11,735 nt of DNA from Roseibacillus sp. (GTDB taxonomy: Bacteria; Verrucomicrobiota; Verrucomicrobiia; Verrucomicrobiales; Akkermansiaceae): positions 1 to 11,735 of the forward strand of contig PBTP01000113.1 in the NCBI GenBank assembly GCA_002729275.1, read 5' to 3'. The position numbers and the translations under genes were made by a program. The notes under the pieces were generated by a model. It had not been told where the DNA came from. It saw nothing but the letters and a program-made list of their open reading frames with translations, and did not search any database. Below, in pieces: positions 1 through 7,339 of the stretch (position 1 is its first letter; each line of letters opens with the position of its first letter).

Positions 1-2668
1 GATAAGCGTTGGAAGAGTTCTCGGTGAATTTTTTGGCGAGGGGAGCGAGCTCGGCCTCTTTCAGACTCTTGCGACCAGGGCTTTTTCTGAGCGCTCCGGC
101 CAGAGTTGAGCCGAGGGTCTCAATTTCTCCTTGGGGCCATGCGGCGGGGTCGAGTCTCTGGAAGGGTTCGAGCAGGAGGCTAAGGTGAAAGGGTGTGGCG
201 CTGGCAATGAGACGAGCCAGGGCCTCGCCCTGCTGTTGGTTCTCCCTGTTCAGTTCAACATGGCTCAGAGCTCGGGCTGCCTGCCGCTTTACTTCCGGGT
301 TGCTGGAGGAGTCACCGAGGAACGCTTCCGGCACTGCGAACAGCGTGTCTGAAAGTTTTTTAGAGTGTCCTGCGATACCCTCCAGAGAGGTAGCACGGAT
401 GAGGGAATCTTCTTCAGGGTCGGTTGCTATTGATTTCAGCTTGTCAAGGAACTGGGAGGATGAGCTTGAATTGACGATGATTCGGATGGCCTCTGCACGG
501 AGCTTGCGGGAGGGGTTGTTTAATAGTGAGCCAACGGCGGAGGTAGTTATGGCAGGAAGCTGTTCGAGATAGCTCAGACAGGAAAGAAGGAGATGCTTAG
601 AAGGCTCGGTAGCCGATGGATCAGTAAGAAGGCGAGCAAGCATCTGGTGGAACTCCTCATCAGAAGAAAACCCCATCATGATTTCCTCTGTCAGTTGTGA
701 TGTGGAGGGGTCCTGTTTCTCAGCGGAGAGCACTTCGCGAAAGAGTTCAAAGACAGGTTCCTTCCAGTCTCTCCGTGCTGCTACGATTCTTCTGGCCTCG
801 TTGCGGAGAAGGGGAAGGGTGGAGCGCAGAAAGGGAACTACGTCTTCAAGCCTGAGTGAGGTTGCATTGATCTGCTCCATGACGCGCAGGGCGGTGGTCT
901 GATAGTGAGGGATTGGATTCTTGAGCCACGGGAGGCACTCATTGGTGTCGCCGATCTCTATCAGGGCCAGGCGGACGGCGTGTTGAAAGGCAGGTTGAGA
1001 GTCGGCCTTTAGGGAAAGAAAAAGGGGAGTAATGGTTTTGGGGTTTCCGATCCGTCCCAAGGCGGTAGCAGCAATGCGACGAAGAAGCGGGTCCTCGTCT
1101 TTCAGTGTCATAGCGAGTTCTGGAATGGCTTCGTCAATCCGGAGTTCACCAAGAGAGCGGGCCGCGGCCCGGCGCACTTCGGTTGCAGGATCCTGTAAAG
1201 AAAATCGAAGCTCCTTTCCGACGTCGGAGTGCTTGATTTGCGCCATGGCGAAGACAGCTCTCCGACGAATTGAGGCCTCCCTTGTGACAGATGAAAGACG
1301 AAGCCGGGCCAGAGCCTCGAACGACTCTGGGCCCATGGCGATCAGCTTCGACTGGGCCTTGTCGCGCACCGCGGGACGGGGATCTCCCAGTAATTGCGCA
1401 AGAGCGCCGGGTTTCTGTTGGGGCCAGGGAATCATCATGCCCCGGGGGTCAGGTGACGAGGTGGTGTCAGCCCTGCGGATCCGGTAGATGGCTCCCATGA
1501 TCTCAGGTTTGGCGGCCTTTGAATGGGGGCATCCCCAGCTTAGCCAGCCCCCCGTGTCGAGAAGGAGCAGGCTCCCGTCGGCATCCTCGAGGATGTCAGT
1601 GGGGTGAAAGTCCCGGCTGGTAGAGGAGAGAAATGCGGTGTCTTTCGCGGTGAAGGTCGCTCCATCCGGATTAAGCTCGATATGGCGTACCTGGCTGGAA
1701 TTGAAGTGACAGGCAAAGAGAGTGTCTCGGTAGTTGTCTCCAAGGTGAGTTCCCCGGTAACGCATCATCCCGGCGGGGGCAACCTGTCCCCAGCGGATGG
1801 TGGCGGGTACGCGGTGGCCGGTCCGGGGTAGCAAGGGTTCGCCGTAGAGTCTCTGGGTAAGCCCGCGGGGAAACCAGTGAATCAGGGCGTCATGGCGTCG
1901 TCCTCCAAAGCTGTCATAGATGGCCGCGGTGGAAAGAACTTCTCCACTGGTGGTGAAGACGACATCTACCGGATTGATAGGTCCCTGTCCGTCAATGCGA
2001 ACATCACTTCCGTCCGGAAGACAGGAGAAGATTCCGCCGGCCCTGCTTTTCCCGGTCCTGCTCCCGTCGATCCCGGTGAACTGGTAACCGAAGTGGCCTC
2101 CGCTAAAGTAAAGGCGCCCGTTTGGACCCAGGTAGGGGCCATGTTGATTTGCACGGCCGTCGAATTCCATCTCGCCGATAATTTTTTCACGCCTGTCGGC
2201 CACTCCATCATCGTTGGTATCTTCCAGTCGCCAGAGATATGGCGCGGAGACTATGTAGAGAGCTCCATTGTGCCAGAGACCACCCTCGGGCATGGTCATT
2301 TTGTCGGCAAAAATGGTACTCTTGTCGAAAAGGCCATCGCCATTGGTGTCGGTGAGGCGGCGAATGAAACGAGGAAGCTCTCTTTCGATTTCCTTACGAG
2401 TGGTGAGATTGCGGCCATCACTCTCAGCTACATAGAGGTGCCCCTTGTCATCAAGGCAGGCCATCATGGGATATTTCAGAAGTGGAGGGGCGGCAGCGAG
2501 GGTGATCTCAAATCCATCTCTGACCTTGAAAGGCGGAGGTTGGAAGGGTTTGTCTGCCAGAACACAGGTGAATGCCCCTCCAAGGCAGAGTCCTGTTGCT
2601 GCCAGAGCACCCGGAGATGTGAGTTTCTTCCGCTTGCCTGCGCGGGGGACGGGTGGTAGGGCCTTCAT
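1..2668 (-). CDS. PVC-type membrane-bound-dehydrogenase-like propeller protein with HEAT repeats (partial, C-terminus outside window)
   Basis: Reading the minus strand from the ATG at 2668, the frame stays open to the window edge, giving at least 889 codons. Residues about 17-39 form a signal peptide (hydrophobic stretch ending in VLA before DKPF). Residues about 45-400 resemble the Pirellula/Verrucomicrobium membrane-bound dehydrogenase propeller, with 'GHLYVAE', 'NQHGPYLGPNGRLYFSGG', 'TLFACHFNSSQVRHIEL' and 'HPTDILEDADGSLLLLDTGGW'. Two aspartate-rich loops at about 107-116 and 150-159 (DTNGDGLFD and DTNDDGVAD) look calcium-binding. From about residue 415 onward the protein is helical HEAT repeats, for example 'DPATEVRRAAARSLGELRIDEAIPEL'. 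Members of this family often end in a CxxCH haem domain, but that part would lie outside the window, so haem binding is inference. The substrate is unknown. The gene is divergent from the sialidase-like gene with 61 bp between starts. No clear Shine-Dalgarno sequence precedes the ATG. Confidence 0.88.
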   Translation of the reverse strand, partial: MKALPPVPRAGKRKKLTSPGALAATGLCLGGAFTCVLADKPFQPPPFKVRDGFEITLAAAPPLLKYPMMACLDDKGHLYVAESDGRNLTTRKEIERELPRFIRRLTDTNGDGLFDKSTIFADKMTMPEGGLWHNGALYIVSAPYLWRLEDTNDDGVADRREKIIGEMEFDGRANQHGPYLGPNGRLYFSGGHFGYQFTGIDGSRTGKSRAGGIFSCLPDGSDVRIDGQGPINPVDVVFTTSGEVLSTAAIYDSFGGRRHDALIHWFPRGLTQRLYGEPLLPRTGHRVPATIRWGQVAPAGMMRYRGTHLGDNYRDTLFACHFNSSQVRHIELNPDGATFTAKDTAFLSSTSRDFHPTDILEDADGSLLLLDTGGWLSWGCPHSKAAKPEIMGAIYRIRRADTTSSPDPRGMMIPWPQQKPGALAQLLGDPRPAVRDKAQSKLIAMGPESFEALARLRLSSVTREASIRRRAVFAMAQIKHSDVGKELRFSLQDPATEVRRAAARSLGELRIDEAIPELAMTLKDEDPLLRRIAATALGRIGNPKTITPLFLSLKADSQPAFQHAVRLALIEIGDTNECLPWLKNPIPHYQTTALRVMEQINATSLRLEDVVPFLRSTLPLLRNEARRIVAARRDWKEPVFELFREVLSAEKQDPSTSQLTEEIMMGFSSDEEFHQMLARLLTDPSATEPSKHLLLSCLSYLEQLPAITTSAVGSLLNNPSRKLRAEAIRIIVNSSSSSQFLDKLKSIATDPEEDSLIRATSLEGIAGHSKKLSDTLFAVPEAFLGDSSSNPEVKRQAARALSHVELNRENQQQGEALARLIASATPFHLSLLLEPFQRLDPAAWPQGEIETLGSTLAGALRKSPGRKSLKEAELAPLAKKFTENSSNAY

Positions 2669-2729
2669 TGATGGGAGAAGACAACCACTGCAAATGGGAT
2701 CGTGCTCCTTGTCAACTTACCAAGCTATC

Positions 2730-3935
2730 ATGCATACACACACCTTTGAAAAGATGGTCCGCGGTCTGATTGTTGCCGCTCTTTGCGGTTGGACGCTCAC
2801 CAGTGGGGGATTGGCGAAAGAGGGGGCAACTGCCTCAGGGTTGCCCGCTGAGGGCGAGATTGATGCCCACCTCGGTGAGCCCACGATGGAGTTAACCCAG
2901 GTGTTTCGGGGTGAGCGCTTCCCCAATATTGTTGTGGGTGTGGATGGCACGGTGGTGGCCACCTTTGGGACAAGCAGTGTGAAAGCTCATCTCAGTAAGG
3001 ATGCCGGCAAGACCTGGAGTGAGGAGATCATGATCTCGAAGCCGGGATTTCAATGTGGTGGCCTTACCGTTGATGAGGGCACTGGAGCTATTTTTGCATT
3101 TGTGGAAGAGCGTCATCCCCCCGCACCAATCCATGTCTTTAAGAGCGTGGATCATGGGAAGAGCTGGCAGAAGGTAGACGCGGTGATCAAGCCTGACTCG
3201 AAGGGAAATAAGCCGTCGATGCACATGAACGATCATGGGATTACCCTGCGACACGGAAAGCATGCAGGACGGATCATCAGGCCTTCCCGCTTCTACGCCG
3301 GGGCGAATGCGCGTGAGAAGTGGCCCGAGCACTACACGAATGCAATTTTCAGCGATGATGGGGGGGAAACCTGGGAGACCAGCGACCCTTTCCCTGCCAA
3401 CGGAACGGGAGAGGCCACCATCGCGGAGCTAAGTGATGGGACTGTTTATTATAATTCTCGACGGCATTGGGCCCAAGAGGGTGCAGACCCGCGCAGGCGT
3501 TGGACGGCAACGAGTGTGGATGGCGGAAAGACCTGGAAGGACCTGACGTTCTGCAAGGTTCTTCCCGACGGCCCCCAAAATACCAATTATGGATGCATGG
3601 CGGGTCTGACCCGGCTGAATGTTAAAGGGCGGGACGTCCTTCTCTACAGCAACTGTGACAGCCCCGGTGGACGGCGGCTTGGCACGGTCTGGGCAAGCTT
3701 TGATGGCGGAAAGACCTGGCCGCTGAAGCGGCTTGTTTTCAAGGGCTCCTTTGCCTATTCAGCGATGACTTCCGGTCGTCCCGGAACAAACACTGAAGGC
3801 CTTGTGCTCCTTCATTTTGAGGGTGGGCCTAAAGGAGGGTCAACGTTAGCCCGTTTCAACCTTAGCTGGGTTCTCGGAGGCGAGAAAACCGGAGATGGGT
3901 CGGTACCTGGCTGGGCCCACTCGAAGGCGAAGTAG
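2730..3935 (+). CDS. Secreted sialidase-like (BNR/Asp-box) glycosidase
   Basis: The 401-residue product has a signal peptide (about residues 9-29, ending GGLA before KEG) and five Asp-box repeats of the S-x-D-x-G-x-T-W type at about 89-96, 139-146, 208-215, 262-269 and 323-330. These mark a six-bladed sialidase/neuraminidase propeller. Residues matching the sialidase active site include Arg63 in 'GERFPNIVV' (the FRIP position), 'DHGITLRHG...GRIIRPSR', Glu228 in 'GTGEATIAELSDG', Arg244, Arg315/316 shortly before the last Asp box, and Tyr343 in 'FAYSAM'. The segment that normally carries the catalytic Asp after FRIP is not recognisable. True sialidase activity is therefore uncertain, and a related exo-glycosidase is possible. 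The start is uncertain: ATG 2730 is chosen, but ATG 2754 gives a tighter signal peptide, and neither has a Shine-Dalgarno sequence. The gene may be cotranscribed with the PDZ/toroid gene 64 bp downstream. Confidence 0.85.
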   Translation: MHTHTFEKMVRGLIVAALCGWTLTSGGLAKEGATASGLPAEGEIDAHLGEPTMELTQVFRGERFPNIVVGVDGTVVATFGTSSVKAHLSKDAGKTWSEEIMISKPGFQCGGLTVDEGTGAIFAFVEERHPPAPIHVFKSVDHGKSWQKVDAVIKPDSKGNKPSMHMNDHGITLRHGKHAGRIIRPSRFYAGANAREKWPEHYTNAIFSDDGGETWETSDPFPANGTGEATIAELSDGTVYYNSRRHWAQEGADPRRRWTATSVDGGKTWKDLTFCKVLPDGPQNTNYGCMAGLTRLNVKGRDVLLYSNCDSPGGRRLGTVWASFDGGKTWPLKRLVFKGSFAYSAMTSGRPGTNTEGLVLLHFEGGPKGGSTLARFNLSWVLGGEKTGDGSVPGWAHSKAK

Positions 3936-3999
3936 GACCGATTTATTTTGCGGCGAGATGTTGAATGTTCAGAGGTTGGCTGAGCTGCCCCGCGTTTCC

Positions 4000-5412
4000 A
4001 TGAAATCGGGGCTGCTGTTGCTCTTGTCGCTTTTGCCCGGGATGTATTGCGTGGGAGATCCAGCCTTCCCCCTTTATCATCCTAAGCTGGAAAACAGTAA
4101 GAAGGGAGACCATCATGATTTTCCGCTCGGAGTCATTTCCGCGACTGGACGCCTCATTGATGGGGAGAGCGAGATTCTTATTGTGGACCTTGGGAAAGAA
4201 GGGCCGGCAGATAAAGCGGGTTTGCAGGTTGGGGACCGGATCATCTGCCCGAAAGAAGGCCTATCGGCACGGTTTTCAAAAGCGACTGAAACGGGGCTGG
4301 CGGGTCCGCAGACAGAGCTCGCCCGTGCCTACGATGCTGCTCGAGCCACGGCACCACCCGATCTTGACCTTGAGGTGCAGCGAGGGGGCAAACGACTTGC
4401 CCTTAAAGTGCGCCTTCCCGGAGGGCGCTTGGACCCTGCGAAGTTGCTGAAAGGAATTGCGGCTCACCTGCTTTCTACCCAGCAGAAAAGTGGGCGCTGG
4501 CAACCCGGGGTAGGGGGTGACGCGGATGTTTATACCTCCGCCTTCTGTGGGCTTGCCCTGCTCGCTACCGATGACGTGCAGTTCCTGCCGGCGGTTAAGG
4601 CCGCAATTCGTTTTATCAACGAGAAGAGCACGGCATCCATTGATCCCAAAGACCCTAAGGTGGGCCCGAAGAACTGGCAGGCGGCTAGCAGTGCTATCCT
4701 CATGGCAGAGTATCAACTTGCCACGGGTGACGCATCTTTCTTCAAGTTCCTTCAGGCGAATTGTGATCTTCTTGCTGCCAGGGTGACGCCACGGGGAAAA
4801 ATGGGGCATCACTTCGATATTCCCTACAACGGGGGAGGTCTGGTTATCATTAATTCTCAGGCGCACTTGGCTTGGGCGCTTGCTGAGAAATGTGGACACG
4901 TGAGAGATGTGGTCGCATGGAGTCGATCGTATCGAGAAGTTGAAGCTTCTCTCGATCAGAGGACCGGAGCTTTAGGGTATTCCGCCAAGGCGCCTCGGAG
5001 TCCAGACATTGCCGCCCGGACCGGGGCGATGGCATCCGCGCTCGCGATCACTGGTGCAAAGGAAGGAATGATACTCCGTCTGGCAGGGGCCCTTGCAGCT
5101 CACCATGGGCGAATGAGGCATGCTCACGCCATGTCCTCGATTGGTCTGATTTTTGGATTTGCGGGCTTGAAGAGTGTGGACCCCATGGCGCACCGTGAGA
5201 TCATGGAAAAATGGAGGCCATTCCTTGAGTTGAGTCGAAATGCTTCAGGGTCGGCGGCCTACTTTGGAGGCAAGAGGAATATCGGTGGAGATCAGTATCT
5301 GGGTCTCTCCCCGATAGGTAATGCAATGACTGCACTTATGATTGCCAGTGCTGACGGTAAGCTTCACATGCATGGGGGCCGGCAAAAGAATTGGATCGCC
5401 GGGTCGAAGTAA
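4000..5412 (+). CDS. Secreted PDZ plus alpha-toroid protein (DUF6288-like)
   Basis: The 470-residue product starts with a signal peptide (MKSGLLLLLSLLPG...). A PDZ domain follows at about 43-140, shown by 'EGPADKAGLQVGDRII' and 'LEVQRGGKRLALKVRLPGG'. From about residue 145 to the end it is an all-helical repeat region resembling the alpha-toroid of prenyltransferases and terpene cyclases. This includes a QW-like segment 'LLSTQQKSGRWQPG' and helix pairs such as 'YTSAFCGLALLA' and 'NWQAASSAILMAEYQL'. PDZ plus toroid is the arrangement I associate with the DUF6288 family of PVC bacteria, whose function is not established. No catalytic motif is evident, so I infer binding of a protein or polysaccharide outside the cytoplasm. 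An upstream in-frame ATG at 3958 is possible but would place 14 extra residues before the signal peptide. The gene lies 64 bp after the sialidase-like gene, which suggests a shared transcript. Confidence 0.82.
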   Translation: MKSGLLLLLSLLPGMYCVGDPAFPLYHPKLENSKKGDHHDFPLGVISATGRLIDGESEILIVDLGKEGPADKAGLQVGDRIICPKEGLSARFSKATETGLAGPQTELARAYDAARATAPPDLDLEVQRGGKRLALKVRLPGGRLDPAKLLKGIAAHLLSTQQKSGRWQPGVGGDADVYTSAFCGLALLATDDVQFLPAVKAAIRFINEKSTASIDPKDPKVGPKNWQAASSAILMAEYQLATGDASFFKFLQANCDLLAARVTPRGKMGHHFDIPYNGGGLVIINSQAHLAWALAEKCGHVRDVVAWSRSYREVEASLDQRTGALGYSAKAPRSPDIAARTGAMASALAITGAKEGMILRLAGALAAHHGRMRHAHAMSSIGLIFGFAGLKSVDPMAHREIMEKWRPFLELSRNASGSAAYFGGKRNIGGDQYLGLSPIGNAMTALMIASADGKLHMHGGRQKNWIAGSK

Positions 5413-5455
5413 TAGTCTGAGGGCCCGCTCATTTCGCGATGGGCTTGCTTCATCC

Positions 5456-5491
5456 AAAAGAAAGCGCCCCTCTCGCGGTGGAGACGGGCGC
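5456..5491 (-). terminator. Intrinsic terminator of the UGA-containing thioredoxin/SHD1 gene
   Basis: On the minus strand, 5491-5464 folds into a ten-pair stem with one G-G mismatch (outer arms GCGCCC/GGGCGC, inner arms TCTC/GAGA) and a six-base loop. It is followed directly by TTTCTTTT at 5463-5456. It lies 32 bases past the stop codon of the gene at 5524-6204. A dedicated terminator argues that the gene is an intact transcription unit. The plus strand has no T-tract here, so it would not terminate the PDZ/toroid gene. Confidence 0.8.
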
Positions 5492-5523
5492 AGTCAAAGA
5501 TCAAACCGCAGAGGTTTTTCTCC

Positions 5524-6204
5524 CTAGTGAGAAGGCAGATTCTTCTGGCTTTTTGCGGAGAGTTTCGAGATCTCCCCCCAGAGGGTTTTTCCGTTGGGGA
5601 GGAGGAAGAGAACTCTTCCGTTTTCAATCTTGGTCGCTGCAGCCTCAAAGCTTTTACCTGCAGTGGTAGTCCAATGCCTGAAGTCAGGGATTTCAGAGAG
5701 CTGTGGGTTGCTTTCGGAATTCACCGTGGCCGGTCTCTTCGCGACCGGTCCTTCACCCACGACTTCCGCATTGGCGAGGGTTTTACGCAGTGTCCGGACG
5801 GACTTGGACATATCGCTTTTCAACGTCGCGTAGGAAATGGCGTCAATGCCCTTTCCTCCATCTGCAGTAGTCACAAAAACCATCGGGATGGTGTTGCCTC
5901 CCTTGGCTCGAACTTGCTTCGCGCCTGCAGGCAGCAAGGCAGTGTCTTTGCGGGCGTCGGCGAAGACTACCACTCCCACGCTCCGAAATGATTTAAAGGC
6001 CGCCGAACTGGTGGCCAGACATGGGCCTCAGTTCGTTCCCGGGTCCGTGTAGACAAAGACCAGAGGCTTCTCGCTTTCGGTGGCTTTGGTCTTGGCGGCT
6101 TCGAGGTCTGCCATCTTAAAGACCGAGCGTGGTATCGTCAGGTTGGCTAAGCTGACCTGCATCAGTGCTGCGAAGGTGAGAGTGAGGACTACAATGTTTT
6201 TCAT
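5524..6204 (-). CDS. Candidate selenoprotein: thioredoxin-fold plus SHD1 domain, in-frame UGA at the redox position (UGPC)
   Basis: Reading from the ATG at 6204 gives 226 residues if the UGA at 6030-6028 is read as selenocysteine (residue 59). Residues 1-20 are a signal peptide (MKNIVVLTLTFAALMQVSLA). Residues about 30-143 show a thioredoxin fold: strand 'KPLVFVYTDPGTN', then U59-G-P-C62 where thioredoxins have CGPC, then a helix, and 'NTIPMVFVTT' with Pro107 at the cis-proline position. Residues about 173-222 match an SHD1 domain ('FRHWTTTAGKSFEAAATKIENGRVLFLLPNGKTLWGEISKLS'), common in PVC secreted proteins. The Trp usually preceding CGPC is absent. I infer an exported thiol/selenol oxidoreductase. 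AGGA lies seven bases before the ATG and a good terminator follows the stop. The alternative is a nonsense mutation or sequencing error at a Cys codon (TGC or TGT to TGA). Standard gene calling would start at GTG 5979 and lose the active site. Confidence 0.72.
5998..6016 (-). promoter_or_regulatory. Candidate bacterial SECIS hairpin
   Basis: Starting 11 bases after the UGA, the minus-strand RNA can pair GGCCACC with GGCGGCC: four pairs, one A-C mismatch, then two pairs. This leaves a five-base loop AGUUC. The second loop base is G and lies about 20 bases after the UGA. Established knowledge of bacterial SECIS elements is a stem-loop just downstream of the UGA, a small apical loop with a G in its first two positions, and a loop distance of roughly 16-37 bases. 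The hairpin fits that geometry, but there is no bulged U as in E. coli fdhF. The hairpin lies within coding sequence for residues about 63-69. Confidence 0.55.
6028..6030 (-). other. In-frame UGA, candidate selenocysteine codon
   Basis: This is the only in-frame stop between the ATG at 6204 and the TAG at 5526-5524. It occupies the N-terminal cysteine position of a thioredoxin C-G-P-C motif. The coding quality on both sides is equal and without a shift of frame: a signal peptide and first strand before it, a helix, cis-proline loop and SHD1 domain after it. Confidence 0.7.
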
Positions 6205-6210
6205 GTTCTT

Positions 6211-6238
6211 ATCCTAATGGCTGTCAGGCGCTTGTCCA
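6211..6238 (-). promoter_or_regulatory. Possible promoter or ribosome binding site of the UGA-containing gene
   Basis: On the minus strand TGGACA (6238-6233) and TAGGAT (6216-6211) are 16 bases apart and resemble sigma-70 boxes. The same TAGGAT contains AGGA, which is seven bases from the ATG at 6204 and would serve as a Shine-Dalgarno sequence. Both cannot act on the same transcript: if TAGGAT were the -10 box the message would be nearly leaderless. I favour the ribosome-binding reading. Confidence 0.35.
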
Positions 6239-6270
6239 GAGGAGTCGCGGAGAGGGGTTGAGGCCTTGTC

Positions 6271-6275
6271 AGGAG
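6271..6275 (+). promoter_or_regulatory. Shine-Dalgarno AGGAG supporting a TTG start
   Basis: AGGAG lies seven bases before TTG 6283, the most upstream start of the first hydrolase gene. The alternative ATG at 6319 has no such sequence, so this site is the main reason for the chosen start. Confidence 0.5.
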
Positions 6276-6282
6276 TGAATTA

Positions 6283-7287
6283 TTGACGGAGAACCAGGTG
6301 GGTGGTCAGCATGAATGCATGAATAAAGATGGATTTTATTTCGTATGGCTTAGGGCGATAGCGATGGGATTTCTTATTGGGCCTCTTCTTGCAGGAGATG
6401 GCGATTTTGGAGAGGTCTCCTACCGCAGTGAGTCGGATAATTCCATGCAGTCCGCCATGTTTTATGATCCTAATCCGGGAGAGCCGGTTCCTCTGGTGGT
6501 CGCTCTGCATACCTGGTCGGGTGATTTCAAGCAGGGGCACTACGAGCCTATTAGGGAATGGTGCATGAAGAAAGGTTGGGCCTATATCCACCCTGACTTC
6601 CGGGGGCCCGCAAGGAGACCCGAGGCTACCGGCTCTGATCTTGTGGTGGGGGATATCGTCAGCGCGGTGAAGTATGCCAGGACAACGACCAGAATTCAGA
6701 GCAGGGCCGTATTTCTGGTGGGAAGCTCAGGAGGGGGTTACCATTGTCTGGTGATGGCGGGCAGGCATCCGGAATTATTTGCGGGAATCTCCGCGTGGGC
6801 CTCCATCTCAGACCTGAGGGCTTGGTATCATGAGAACCTCAAGAGCGGCCGTCGCTACTGGAGTGATATTGTGAAGTCCTGCGGTGGAAAACCGGGAGAT
6901 AGTCCGGCCGTTGATGAGCAATACCGGAAGCGCTCGCCCTTACATTATCTGAAGAACGCCAAAGGTAGAGTGCCTCTGCATATCGCGACGGGTATCACGG
7001 ATGGACACAATGGTAGCGTTCCGATCAGTCACTCGTTGCTGGCCTTTAATGAAGTTTGCGAGATTAAGGACCGGGTTGCCCCGGAAGAAATCGCATTCAT
7101 GACCCGGGAGGCCCGTCTGCCTGATGCACTCCAGAAGGCCGATCCCGATCAAAGCTTTGGCGAAAAGCAGCCTGTTTTCCGGCGCTCTTCCGCGACTGCA
7201 ACGGTCACCATCTTTGACGGAGGGCACGAGATCATCCAGCCAGCAGCCATTGCGTGGATGGAAAGTCTCTACGCAGAGCGGAGGTGA
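6283..7287 (+). CDS. Exported alpha/beta-hydrolase, prolyl-oligopeptidase/esterase-like
   Basis: The 334-residue product (TTG start) has an export signal at about residues 25-38 (AIAMGFLIGPLLAG). The alpha/beta-hydrolase fold is shown by the strand and oxyanion segment 'VPLVVALHTWSG' (about 69-80), the nucleophile elbow G-S-S149-G-G, Asp240 in 'GITDGHNG' and His315 in 'FDGGHEI'. These give a complete Ser-Asp-His triad in the usual order. Such proteins cleave peptide or ester bonds; the substrate cannot be read from sequence. TTG 6283 is chosen because AGGAG precedes it by seven bases. ATG 6319 would give a shorter, more typical signal peptide but lacks a ribosome binding site. The gene is divergent from the UGA-containing gene (78 bp between starts) and followed after 52 bp by a second hydrolase, so a two-gene operon is likely. 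Confidence 0.84.
   Translation: MTENQVGGQHECMNKDGFYFVWLRAIAMGFLIGPLLAGDGDFGEVSYRSESDNSMQSAMFYDPNPGEPVPLVVALHTWSGDFKQGHYEPIREWCMKKGWAYIHPDFRGPARRPEATGSDLVVGDIVSAVKYARTTTRIQSRAVFLVGSSGGGYHCLVMAGRHPELFAGISAWASISDLRAWYHENLKSGRRYWSDIVKSCGGKPGDSPAVDEQYRKRSPLHYLKNAKGRVPLHIATGITDGHNGSVPISHSLLAFNEVCEIKDRVAPEEIAFMTREARLPDALQKADPDQSFGEKQPVFRRSSATATVTIFDGGHEIIQPAAIAWMESLYAERR
7280..7287 (+). promoter_or_regulatory. Strong Shine-Dalgarno inside the end of the upstream hydrolase gene
   Basis: GGAGGTGA includes the upstream gene's stop codon TGA (7285-7287). It is an excellent Shine-Dalgarno sequence, with six bases between GGAGGT and TTG 7292, which is in frame with the second hydrolase. This points either to a TTG start at 7292 for the second gene or to termination-reinitiation coupling. 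Confidence 0.45.
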
Positions 7288-7339
7288 CTCTTTGCTGGTT
7301 GCTCTTGCTAGGAGATGTATCCCTTGTTCCAGTGGTGCC

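Noticed and set aside
1877..2659. 260-codon plus-strand open frame
   Set aside because: It lies entirely opposite the propeller/HEAT gene, whose minus frame encodes a recognisable family. The plus translation has no family features.
2710..2715. TTGACA box on the minus strand upstream of the propeller/HEAT gene
   Set aside because: The position of the matching -10 box reads TGCAGT at 17-base spacing, too far from consensus to call a promoter.
4000..4060. Possible lipoprotein signal in the PDZ/toroid protein (LPGMYC)
   Set aside because: The residues before the Cys do not fit the lipobox (Y at -1, M at -2), so a standard signal peptide is preferred.
4276..4899. 207-codon minus-strand open frame
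   Set aside because: It is antisense to the PDZ/toroid gene, has no recognisable domain or signal, and is explained by codon bias of the true gene.
5524..5979. Truncated version of the thioredoxin/SHD1 gene starting at GTG 5979
   Set aside because: It would begin in the middle of the thioredoxin fold without a signal peptide or active site. The frame upstream to the ATG at 6204 has a signal peptide and the first strand, interrupted only by the UGA.
5527..5991. 154-codon plus-strand open frame opposite the thioredoxin/SHD1 gene
   Set aside because: The minus strand encodes clear thioredoxin and SHD1 motifs. The plus translation is low-information and shadows it.
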